A DNA stretch of 64,000 nucleotides from Fructilactobacillus carniphilus (GTDB taxonomy: Bacteria; Bacillota; Bacilli; Lactobacillales; Lactobacillaceae), in assembly GCF_024029675.1 (NCBI RefSeq), contig NZ_CP097121.1:1426001-1490000 (forward strand), read 5' to 3'. The notes below the pieces were generated by a model. That model was not told the origin of the DNA and searched no databases. It saw nothing but the letters and a program-made list of their open reading frames with translations. Numbering within the stretch: position 1 is the first letter of the stretch; each line of letters starts with the position of its first letter. Below are positions 43,607 through 53,100 of this stretch, piece by piece. Made by a program: the position numbers and the translations under genes.

Positions 43607-44941
43607 TTACCAGCCAATCTTATGACTCGGCTTAGCAAGTTTACCAGCTGCTAATTCAGCGCAAGCTTGGTCAATCGTTTGCAAAGCTTGATCGAGTGTT
43701 GCTTCTGGAATTACCAACGGTGGTTGGAAGCGGAGAATGTTGCCACGCACTGTAATCATGAGGACTCCAAGTTCAAACAAGCGGGTGATTAACATGGAAG
43801 CGGCAGTTTCATCTGGTTGCTTAGTAGTGGGATCTACGATGTCAATTCCACCATTTAAACCGTAGATCCGGACGTCACCAATAAAAGGGTAGCGATCCCG
43901 TAAGTCCAGGAAGAACTGGCGAGCTTTCTTACCTAGGCGAGCACTACGTTCCACTAAGTGTTCATCTGCAATCACGTCGAGGGTGGCATTGGCTGCCGCC
44001 GTAGTGACGGGGTTTCCAGCGGTAGTGTAAACGTTGCCGGGAGCAGCAAGGGAGTCAATCACTTCAGCACGTCCAACCACGGCACTGAGTGGGAGTCCAG
44101 AAGCAATCGACTTACCCACGGCAATTAAGTCAGGATGCACATCCGGGAAATGGTCAATGCTCCACATTTTGCCAGTTCGTCCCAGTCCTTGGTTAACTTC
44201 ATCCACAGCGAATAAGATTCCATGGTCCTGACAGAACTGGTAAACCTGATTGAGGTAGCGTTCTGGGGCCTTACAAAAACCACCATCTCCTTGAATGGCT
44301 TCAATTTCCACGAGCGCAGTTTCATCAGCGGGCAGGTAAGTTTCAAACGGTTGCTTGAAGGCCGCAAACATTCGATCACAGAACTCATCTTCTGTTTCGT
44401 AAGGAAGTTTGTCCCAGTGACTCGGGAAGGGCACCTTAACTACCCCTGGGAGGAGCGGTCCAATCTTGCGTGCCATGTTCAGACTAACGGCTGAGGTGGT
44501 AATGGATCCGTAGGTCGAGCCGTGGTAAGCGCCAGTGAAACTTACCACGTTTTGCCGTCCGGTGTATGCCCGGGCAAACTTGATAATGGCGTCGTTTGCG
44601 TCGGAACCGGAGTTTCCAAACGCCAGTTTTGTTGGTCCAACGATGGGAACTAAAGCGGTCAGGCGTTTAACTAATTCAATCTCAGGTTCCGTTGCAAAGT
44701 AAGCGGGGGTGTATTGAATTAACCGCGCGGCTTGGTCCTGGATGGCTTTGACTACGTGCGGATGAGCGTGACCAGTGTTGGTTGACGAAGCGCTGGACAG
44801 TAAATCGATGTAATCATTGCCATCGGCATCGGTGAGGATGGCTCCTTTTCCTGATTTAAGGACCACGTCAAAAAATTTAATTCGACTGGCAGGGGCGAGT
44901 CCTTGTGCTTCTTGGTGCAATAGTGATTCGTTCTGTGACAT
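43607..44941 (-). CDS. Isoleucine 2-epimerase (PLP-dependent, aminotransferase fold type I)
   Basis: 444 residues from the ATG after AAAGGAGG; ten extra codons upstream would span that site. It closely follows the Lentilactobacillus buchneri isoleucine 2-epimerase pattern: FGNSGSDANDAIIKFARAY, YHGSTYGS, DEVNQGLGRTGKMW, the PLP lysine in VGKSIASGLPLS, and the ends ILRFQPPLVIPEA and HKIGW. The enzyme racemises the alpha-carbon of isoleucine, valine and leucine, giving D-amino acids such as D-allo-isoleucine. Regulated by an upstream leader peptide and attenuator. General 4-aminobutyrate aminotransferase activity is the less likely alternative. Confidence 0.87.
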   Translation of the reverse strand: MSQNESLLHQEAQGLAPASRIKFFDVVLKSGKGAILTDADGNDYIDLLSSASSTNTGHAHPHVVKAIQDQAARLIQYTPAYFATEPEIELVKRLTALVPIVGPTKLAFGNSGSDANDAIIKFARAYTGRQNVVSFTGAYHGSTYGSITTSAVSLNMARKIGPLLPGVVKVPFPSHWDKLPYETEDEFCDRMFAAFKQPFETYLPADETALVEIEAIQGDGGFCKAPERYLNQVYQFCQDHGILFAVDEVNQGLGRTGKMWSIDHFPDVHPDLIAVGKSIASGLPLSAVVGRAEVIDSLAAPGNVYTTAGNPVTTAAANATLDVIADEHLVERSARLGKKARQFFLDLRDRYPFIGDVRIYGLNGGIDIVDPTTKQPDETAASMLITRLFELGVLMITVRGNILRFQPPLVIPEATLDQALQTIDQACAELAAGKLAKPSHKIGW

Positions 44942-44977
44942 AACAGTTCCTCCTTTGAATTTGACAACCAAATCCTG

Positions 44978-45070
44978 AAAAAAGCCTCCAGCTAGGTTGA
45001 CTGGAGGCTTTAGGAGATGAGCTGCTATTGTAAATCTCGATCGTCCTCACAGTCTGTAGCTGTGCGGACG
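44978..45070 (-). promoter_or_regulatory. Transcription attenuator upstream of isoleucine epimerase gene
   Basis: Minus strand, in order: hairpin 1 CGTCCgCACAG with CTGTGaGGACG (45070-45042); then a terminator AAGCCTCCAG with CTGGAGGCTTTTTT (45012-44978). The 3' arm of hairpin 1, CTGtGAGG (45052-45045), can also pair with CCTCCAG (45007-45001), the 5' arm of the terminator, giving an antiterminator. The three structures exclude one another in the classical order. Confidence 0.75.
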
Positions 45071-45083
45071 GTAGGGTGACTAA

Positions 45084-45167
45084 TTAGGCAAACATCACTT
45101 TATCATCCGCATGGTTCAAAATGACGGATAATAAAATAAACATTGATGGTTGTTGATGCTGTGCCAT
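45084..45167 (-). CDS. 27-residue Ile/Leu-rich leader peptide
   Basis: The ATG follows AAAAGGAGTGACAATC. The core MFILLSVIL (residues 9-17) has two Ile, three Leu and one Val, and a charged tail NHADDKVMFA follows before TAA. It is 14 nt ahead of the attenuator hairpins and 140 nt before a gene for an enzyme acting on branched-chain amino acids. Leader function is inferred; the ORF, ribosome site and promoter are clear. Confidence 0.75.
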   Translation of the reverse strand: MAQHQQPSMFILLSVILNHADDKVMFA

Positions 45168-45197
45168 GATTGTCACTCCTTTTCAGTAATTTTTATA

Positions 45198-45226
45198 AGT
45201 ATAGAACGGCACCTAGGAGCTGTCAA
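45198..45226 (-). promoter_or_regulatory. Promoter of the epimerase leader transcript
   Basis: Minus strand TTGACA (45226-45221), exactly 17 nt, TATACT (45203-45198); 31 nt before the leader ATG. Confidence 0.8.
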
Positions 45227-45340
45227 TCACTAATTTTTTTCTTCGATGTTACATAACCCAACATTAACCCTAAACAAATGGTCGGCGGGTTCTTATACTG
45301 ATTTCTATACTGAGAAAAAACAAAGAAGGAGAGATTTACA

Positions 45341-46543
45341 ATGGCGGTTAACGTGTTATTTATTTTCTTGTGTTCGATTCTGGTCTTTGTGATGACGCCA
45401 GGACTAGCGTTTTTTTACGGAGGAATGGTGCCACGGCGTGACATTAACAATACGTTAATGGCCGTTTTCATTATGTGTTGTGTGCCCGTGTTATTGTGGG
45501 TAATTTGTGGATACTCGCTCTCGTTTTCGGGTAACAATTGGAACGTCATTGGAAATTTGCATAACTTCTTTTTACATAACGTGAAGTTAAATGCTCCAGC
45601 TCCAACCACTGGAGGGAGCATTACCAACATCTCCTTCTTAATCTTTCAAATGATGTTTGCGTTGATTACGCCCGCTTTGTTCGTGGGAGCAGTCGTGGAA
45701 CGGATTAACTTTCGCTTTTTGATTCTGTTCGTCGTTTTGTGGTCATTATTCGTCTACTACCCATTAGTTCACATCGTTTGGGGTGGTGGATTCCTCCAGA
45801 GCCTCGGTGTATTAGATTTTGCTGGAGGCCTGGTGGTTCATATCAATGCTGGGGTCACAGCCTTATTGTTGGCTTACTTCCTGGGACCTCGGTTAATCAA
45901 AGAAAAAGGTAGTCCTAAGAGCCTGAGTTGGGTGCTACTGGGGACCACTTTTCTCTGGATTGGTTGGTACGGTTTTAACGCTGGCTCTGCCTTTGCCATC
46001 AACGGCATTGCCATGCAAGCAATGTTAACCACAACGGTAGCGACTGCCACTGCCATGTTAGTGTGGGTGATCTTGGACGTCTTCATGAAGCGAAATGCGA
46101 CGCTGTTTGGAATTTGTTCTGGAGCCATTTGTGGATTAGTTGCGATTACACCGGCTTGTGGATTTGTTTCAATTGAAAGTGCGATGATCATTGGCACGAT
46201 TGCCACGATGGCGAGCTATGGCTTCATTACTGTAATTAAACCCAAACTGAAGATTGATGACACGCTAGACGCCTTTGGTTGCCATGGGGTTTCTGGAATT
46301 GTTGGTAGTATCTTAACTGGATTGTTTGCTACTAAGACGATTAATCCGGCCGTTGCGCACAATGGTTGGCTGGTCGGAGGAAGCTTTCACCAGTTCGGGA
46401 TTCAACTAGGAGCTACATTGTTTACAGTCGCATTCACCACGGTGGTAGTGACCGTGATTATCATGGTACTCAAACAGGTCATGAGCATGCGGATGCGCCA
46501 TGAAGAAGAAATTGTTAAAAAAGAAATGGCTGAGTTACAGTAA
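45341..46543 (+). CDS. amtB: Ammonium transporter AmtB
   Basis: 400 residues with 11 membrane segments. Family signatures: FYGGMVPRRDINNTLM near residue 26, FAGGLVVHINAGVTALLLAYFLG near 165 with the first pore His, and DAFGCHGVSGIVGSI near 310 with the second. It conducts ammonium into the cell. It has no signal peptide and no glnK PII gene beside it, which is unusual. GGAGAG precedes the ATG and a terminator follows. Confidence 0.94.
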   Translation: MAVNVLFIFLCSILVFVMTPGLAFFYGGMVPRRDINNTLMAVFIMCCVPVLLWVICGYSLSFSGNNWNVIGNLHNFFLHNVKLNAPAPTTGGSITNISFLIFQMMFALITPALFVGAVVERINFRFLILFVVLWSLFVYYPLVHIVWGGGFLQSLGVLDFAGGLVVHINAGVTALLLAYFLGPRLIKEKGSPKSLSWVLLGTTFLWIGWYGFNAGSAFAINGIAMQAMLTTTVATATAMLVWVILDVFMKRNATLFGICSGAICGLVAITPACGFVSIESAMIIGTIATMASYGFITVIKPKLKIDDTLDAFGCHGVSGIVGSILTGLFATKTINPAVAHNGWLVGGSFHQFGIQLGATLFTVAFTTVVVTVIIMVLKQVMSMRMRHEEEIVKKEMAELQ

Positions 46544-46557
46544 AGAGCTAAATGATA

Positions 46558-46597
46558 AAGGACCTCACCGATGTTGGTGGAGTCCTTTTTTATTTTT
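46558..46597 (+). terminator. Terminator after amtB
   Basis: AAAGGACcTCACC pairs with GGTGGAgTCCTTTTTT. Confidence 0.85.
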
Positions 46598-47014
46598 ATA
46601 TCTATAAATTTTTGCTAATATTCTTTCCTCGTACATATTGGATATGAATAAATTATTATCTATTCCAAATGTTTCTAGAAAAGTATTAAATACCTGTATT
46701 AAAACGGGATATGTTATGAAGATTAGTACATTGTTTACATCTGTACCAGTACTTGATTTATACATAAAATAAATTATTGGGATAAAAGCTAGTAGTATAC
46801 TTCTAATCTTTTTAGTTATGTTATCCCATTTGTATATTTTTCTCCATAAATTAACTAGGTTTTTGTTTGGTAAGGATGGAAGATATGATGGAGTATGATT
46901 ATTTTTATTATCTATATCTATTATTATGTCCTTGTTAACCTTAAGATACCAAAATAATAGTGTAATTCTAATTAATACGTAAATTATAAGAAGAATGTAT
47001 AATATTTTTATCAA
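46565..47014 (-). CDS. AT-rich hypothetical membrane protein
   Basis: 149 residues. Hydrophobic segments at about 3-22 and in the region 70-110, with Lys/Asn-rich loops. Base composition is far more AT-rich than the flanking core genes, pointing to recent acquisition. No family recognised. The ribosome site is poor (no GGAGG near the ATG), and its 3' end overlaps the amtB terminator, so expression is uncertain. Confidence 0.5.
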   Translation of the reverse strand: MIKILYILLIIYVLIRITLLFWYLKVNKDIIIDIDNKNNHTPSYLPSLPNKNLVNLWRKIYKWDNITKKIRSILLAFIPIIYFMYKSSTGTDVNNVLIFITYPVLIQVFNTFLETFGIDNNLFISNMYEERILAKIYRYKNKKGLHQHR

Positions 47015-47087
47015 TTTTTACCTCTAATTTTAATATACTTATTATTTTAAACTATTTTATTATCTATATTTTAAATCATATGTAAAA

Positions 47088-47127
47088 CAAAAAGGATTTA
47101 TTCCGAAATTAATCAGAATAAATCCTC
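47088..47127 (-). terminator. Terminator of the adhesin gene
   Basis: AGGATTTATTC/GAATAAATCCT with a T-run on the minus strand. Confidence 0.75.
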
Positions 47128-47177
47128 TTGTCCTGCACCTTAAATGCTAATTAAGTTGCTGATGAACTTGATTAGAT

Positions 47178-50100
47178 TTATTTGTCTTCTTTCTTCTTGT
47201 ATCCAAAGAAAGCAAGGAAGGAAAGAAGCAATGCGCCGATCAAACTCATAATTCCAGTTGACTGGCTTTCACCAGTTTGTGGCAAGACTTGTTTGTGTGG
47301 TGCTGGGGCAGCTTGTTTTGGTGCCGGAGCCACTGGAGAAGATGGCTGTGCGGCAGGAGCAGCCGGTTGAACTGGTGCTGATGGAGTCTTAGCAGGAGTA
47401 GGTTCAGATGGAGTCTCAGCTGGAGCAACCGGTTGCTTAGGTTCTGCTGGAGTACTTGGTTTAGTAGGAACTTCATTCTTAACGTAATGAATTGGAGTAT
47501 CTTTACCAATGTTTTCAGGGGCAATTGGGTAAGGGTCTCCTGGAACCAACTTGTTACCATTACTGTCAACAGGAGTGTAACCTGGAATATCAGGAATCAA
47601 TGGGTCGTGAATCTTACTTGGATCGTTTGGATCATTCGGGTAAGTTTCAGGAGTAGTTCCTGGAACATCTGGAACCAAGTGACCAAGTGGGAAGTAAACA
47701 ACCGTAATTTCGGCATTTTGAGTTTCAGGGGTAACTGTTACGGCGTTAACTAGTGGAGTTCTAGTGTAGTAACCAGTGACAACTGGTGACTTAACGGCGT
47801 TCCAACTACCACCTTGCGAAGTCCATTGTCCCGTTTCAATGATCTTACCAGTTACCTGATCGAAGGTCATATTCCGGGTGTACTTAACCGTTTCTGTAAC
47901 GTCCTTCGCAGCTTCTTGGCCGTTAGAGAGACGGTAGTGGATTGTCCGAGTGATGTTCTTAACCAAGTTGGATTCGTCAGTACCATTAGGGTACTTCGGT
48001 CCATCTGGGTTGTTAGGATCAATCGGTTGACCAGGCTTACCAGGGTTTTCAGGGGTAACCGTGGTCGTCTTGTGCTTGAAACTAACCGTGAAGGTTGGTT
48101 CAGCAGTGGTGAACTTGTATCCAGGCTTGAAGCCGTCGTTAACGAGTTCGTAACCTTGTTTTTCAAGAGCGGCAATTTGGTCTTTAGTAGAGTAGGAAGA
48201 GGTGTCACCAAATTTACCAGTCAACAGATCACTCTTAATGATCTTGTTATTAGCGTCTTGATCAACGTAGTTAACGTGAGCATGTTCTTCATTAGCGTTG
48301 TACGTAACCGTCACAGCACTATCAGAATCATTTGGAGTGACTGTAGTTGCACTAACCGTTGGTTGATCAGCAGTGTAACCACTGATAACAGGAGAGTCAA
48401 CGGCAGCGTAGCTAGTCTTGTCACTAGTCCATTTACCCGTTTCAATGATCTTGCCCGTTACTTGGTCAAAGGTCATGTTTCGGGTGTACTTAACCGTTTC
48501 CGTTACGTCTTTGGCTGCTTCACGACCGTCGGCGTATCGGTAATGGATGGTTCGAGTGATGTTCTTAACCAAGTTGGATTCGTCAGTCCCATCAGGGTAC
48601 TTCGGACCATCTGGGTTATTTGGATCAACTGGTTGACCAGGCTTACCAGGGTTTTCAGGGGTAACCGTGGTAGTCTTGTGTTTCAAGGTAACCGTGAAGG
48701 TAGGGTCTTCAGTGGTGAACTTGTAACCAGGTGTGTAACCATCGTGAACGAGTTCGTAACCTTGTTTTTCAAGAGCGGCAATTTGGTCTTTAGTAGAGTA
48801 GGAAGAGGTGTCACCAAATTTACCAGTCAACAGATCACTCTTAATGATCTTGTTATTAGCATCTTGATCAACGTAGTTAACGTGAGCCCGTTCGGCATCG
48901 GTATTGTAAGTTACCGTCACGTTGCTGTCCGAATCTTCTGGAGTGGTAGTAGCAGCACCGACCGTTGGTTGATCAGCGGTGTAACCACTGATAACAGGAG
49001 AGTCAACGGCGTCGTAGCTATTCTTACTACTCTTCCATTCGTCAGTTTCAATGATCTTGCCCGTTACTTGGTCAAAGGTCATGTTCCGAGTGTACTTAAC
49101 CGTTTCCGTTACGTCTTTGGCTGCTTCACGACCGTCGGCGTAGCGGTAATGGATGGTCCGAGTGATGTTCTTAACTAAGTTGGATTCATCGGTCCCATCT
49201 GGGTACTTTGGTCCATCAGGATTGTTCGGATCAACGGGTTGACCAGGCTTACCAGGGTTTTCAGGGGTAACCGTGGTAGTCTTGTGTTTCAAGGTAACCG
49301 TGAAGGTTGGTTCGTCGGTGGTGAACTTGTAACCAGGTGTGTAACCGTCGTTAACTAATTCATAACCTTGTTTTTCAAGTGCCGAGATCCGATCTTTGGT
49401 GGAGTAATCTGACGTAGAACCAAATTTACCAGATAAGGTGTCGCTCGTAATGATCTTGCCATTTTCGTCTTGGTCCACGTAGTTAACGCGAGCATGTTCT
49501 TCGTTCGCGTTGTACGTAACCGTAACGCTACTGTCAGAATCATTTGGCGTGGTCGTAGCAGAACTAACCGTTGGTTGATCAGCGGTGTAACCAGGAATGA
49601 CAGGGGAGTCAACTGCATCGTAGTTAGTTTTATCACCGTTCCAGTTACCAGTTTCAATAATCTTGCCAGTAACTTCATCAAAGGTCATGTTCCGGGTGTA
49701 CTTAACTGATTCCGTCACGTCTTTGGCTGCTTCACGACCATCGGCGTAACGATAGTGAATCGTCCGGGTGATGTTCTTAACTAAGTTAGCTTCATCAGTC
49801 CCGTCTGGGTACTTCGGACCATCTGGATTGTTTGGATCAACTGGTTGACCAGGCTTACCAGGGTTTTCAGGGGTAACCGTCTTGGTCTTGTGCTTGAAAC
49901 TAACCGTAAAGGTTGGTTCGTCGGTCGTGAACTTGTAACCAGGTGTGTAACCATCGTGAACGAGTTCATAACCACGTTTTTCAAGTTCAGCAATCCGATC
50001 CTTCGTAGAGTAATCTGACGTAGAACCAAATTTACCGGCTAAGGTATCGCTCGTAATTACTTTGTTGTTGTCGTCTTGATCAACGTAGTTAACACGAGCT

Positions 50101-53100
50101 CGTTCTTCGTTGTTAGTATAAACAACTGTGACAGAGCTATTAGTGTCGTTAGGCGTTACCGGAGCGGCATCAACAGTTGGCTTGTCAGGCGTGTAACCAG
50201 TAATTGATGGTGATTGAACGGCATCATAGCTAGTCTTATCACTCTTCCAATCATCGGTAGCAATGATCTTACCAGTAACCTCATCAAAGGTCATGTTGCG
50301 AGCGTATTTAACCGTTTCCGTTACATCTTTGGCTGCTTCACTTCCATCTGAGTAACGGTAATGGATTGTCCGAGAGATGTTTCTAACTAGGTTAGCTTCA
50401 TCAGTGCCATCCGGGTACTTTGGTCCATCCGGGTTATTCGGATCAACGGGTTGACCCGGTTGACCAGGATTTTCAGGAGTAACCGTCTTGGTCTTGTGCT
50501 TGAAGGTTACCTTAAAGGTTGGTTCGTCAGTTCCGAATTTGTAATTAGGGGTATAGCCGTCATTGACGAGTTCGTAACCTTGTTTTTCTAGCTTAGCGAT
50601 TTGATCTTTGGTGGAGTAGTCTGATGTGGAACCAAACTTACCAGTCAGAGTATCGCTTGTAATGACCTTGCCATCTTCGTCTTGGTCTACGTATTCAACG
50701 TGAGCTTGTTCTTCATTAGCGTTGTACGTAACGGTGACAGCACTATCAGAATCATTTGGAGTAACTGGAGTAGCCCCAACCGTTGCTTGATCCGGTGTGT
50801 AACCAGGAATCATCGGTGATTGAACGGCATCATAGCTAGTCTTATCACTGGTCCAGTTACCGGTTTCCGTAATCTGTCCCGTAACCTCATCAAAGGTCAT
50901 GTTGCGAGCATACTTAACCGTTTCCGTTACATCCTTGGCTGCTTCACGACCATCAGCGTAACGGTAATGGATTGTCCGGGTAATGTTCTTAACCAAGTTG
51001 GATTCATCAGTCCCGTTCGGGTACTTTGGTCCATCCGGGTTATTCGGATCAACTGGTTGACCTGGTTGACCAGGATTTTCGGGGGTAACCGTCTTGGTCT
51101 TGTGTTTCAAGGTTACCGTGAACGTTGGTTCGTCAGTGCTGAATTTGTAATTAGGGGTATAGCCGTCATTGACGAGTTCGTAACCTTGTTTTTCCAGTTT
51201 AGCGATTTGATCTTTGGTGGAGTAGTTTGATGTGGAACCAAACTTACCAGTTAAAGTATCGCTTGTAATAACCTTACCGTTATTATCTTGATCTACATAA
51301 TTAACGTGTGCTTTTTCAGCGTTAGCATTGTAGACAACGTCAACTGTGTCGTTAGTTGCTTCTGGAATGTTTGTGTAAGCAACGTCAGCCTTATCAGCGG
51401 TGTAACCAGTAATTTTTGGAGATGGAACATAAAAACTATTTTCTTGGTCTGGAATCCATTCATTCCAAGTTATAGTATTACTTTCAAGATGTTTCGTTCC
51501 GGTTCGATGGTAAGTAAACTTAAAGGTTTTATCAGGAGCAGCTTGAGATCCGTCATCATAAATGTAACGAATTCTTACGTTTGAAACCCCAGAATTATCA
51601 GTTACCGCTTCAGTATCTTTCTTAAACTGAATGGTGTAAACCAGTTGTTTACCATTATTGTAGGAGAGGACAATTCCATCTTGAGGGAAGTCACTACTGA
51701 TCTGCTTGTATCCTTGTTCTTCAAGAAGTTTGGTTTCTCCAGCTGGAGAATAGTCAGATCGTTCGTTAATCTTACCGCTAACTTGGTCCTGGTGTAGTTC
51801 AGTCCCTTGATCATCAATGTATCGGATGACAGCATCCTGATGGTCGACAACATAAGGAACTTTCGTTTCTTCACCAGGATCTTGAATGGGAACCGGTGTT
51901 CCAGGCGTGGTTGTCTTGGTTGGATCATTTGGATCTAACGGAACGTAGCCAGGAATGTTTGGTAATGGAGTAGGGTTAGCCTTCGTTGGATCGTTGGGAT
52001 CAAGGGTATAAGGCACATCGTAGCCACCATTATCAATTGGGGTGCCATTTTTGTCGACTGGAACCAGTTTACTTAATTTATTAAGTTCAAAGACAATGTT
52101 TCGAGTTTGCGGGGTATAAATTGGGTAAATTGGGTAAAAACCAGTAGATGGAAGATTAGCACTATTCGTTGGGTTCTTAACTTCCCAACCATATTCTCTA
52201 GTCTTATCGTTAAAGCGATATTCGGCATCAATATGGTAAGTTTCGCCAAATTGTTGTCCATCTGGGCTATAAAGTCTGGCATCCATGCCACCATGACCAT
52301 CAGTTTCTGTGATTTTTAGAACTGATCCATTGGCGTAGTGAGTGGTCCAAACCGTTCCAACCTTACCAAATGGGGAAATGAAACCACTAGAATTATCTGG
52401 TTTTCGACTAATGTAATAGTAACCATCGCCGGCCTTATCAGGTAACCCGGTTACCTTGAAGTCTTGACCAGTCAAACCATTGAAGTGAGATTCATAAACC
52501 GTTTGTTTCGTTTGTGCGTCAACATAACGAACGGTACTAGGAACTTCACGAGGAATGGAGAAGTTTTCTACCCCAAGTTGTAATGTACTTGGTTGGTGAT
52601 CAGCTAACGTCCACTCCCGATTAAACCGAATGTGGGAAGAATTAGTTTGTAATCCACCAGTGAAATCACCGTTATTCCGGTAATAGAAGTTTTGTAGGTT
52701 CTGCGAATTTTCTCTAGTTTCCTGACCTGGATTACTTTTAATCGTGTATGATCCAACTACTCGATTATCTTGATCAAGTTCAAAAGCATAGAGAGTTCCA
52801 TCACCGTTCCGATTGGTAGAGAAAACAATGGTTCTTACTCGACCAGCCTGATTAAATCCAGCCACGATCTTGTCGTATTGGAAAGTGTAGTGACTTTCAT
52901 CGGGATCAACCCAACGACCACCATAATCGGGATCGCCAACTTCAATCTTTAGTCCATTATCATATTTAATGTTGGTAGCAAGAACTACGTTAGTTGACTT
53001 AGCTTGTTCAGCAGCCTGCTTGATTTGGTCACGAGCCTGTTCTTCTGCTTGTTGAGCAACACTAGCCGACTGTGCTTCTGATGCTGCAGAGCTTGCTTGA

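Noticed and set aside
47814..49178. 454-codon open frame on the plus strand inside the adhesin gene, with several similar antisense frames
   Set aside because: It is the complement of the 606-bp repeats; periodic coding sequence keeps the opposite frame open. No ribosome site, and its Arg/Val/Asn-rich product shows repeats matching those of the sense strand.
47820..51460. Possible CRISPR or satellite array
   Set aside because: The repeats are 606 bp, contiguous and in frame within one large protein gene; no short repeat-spacer pattern exists.
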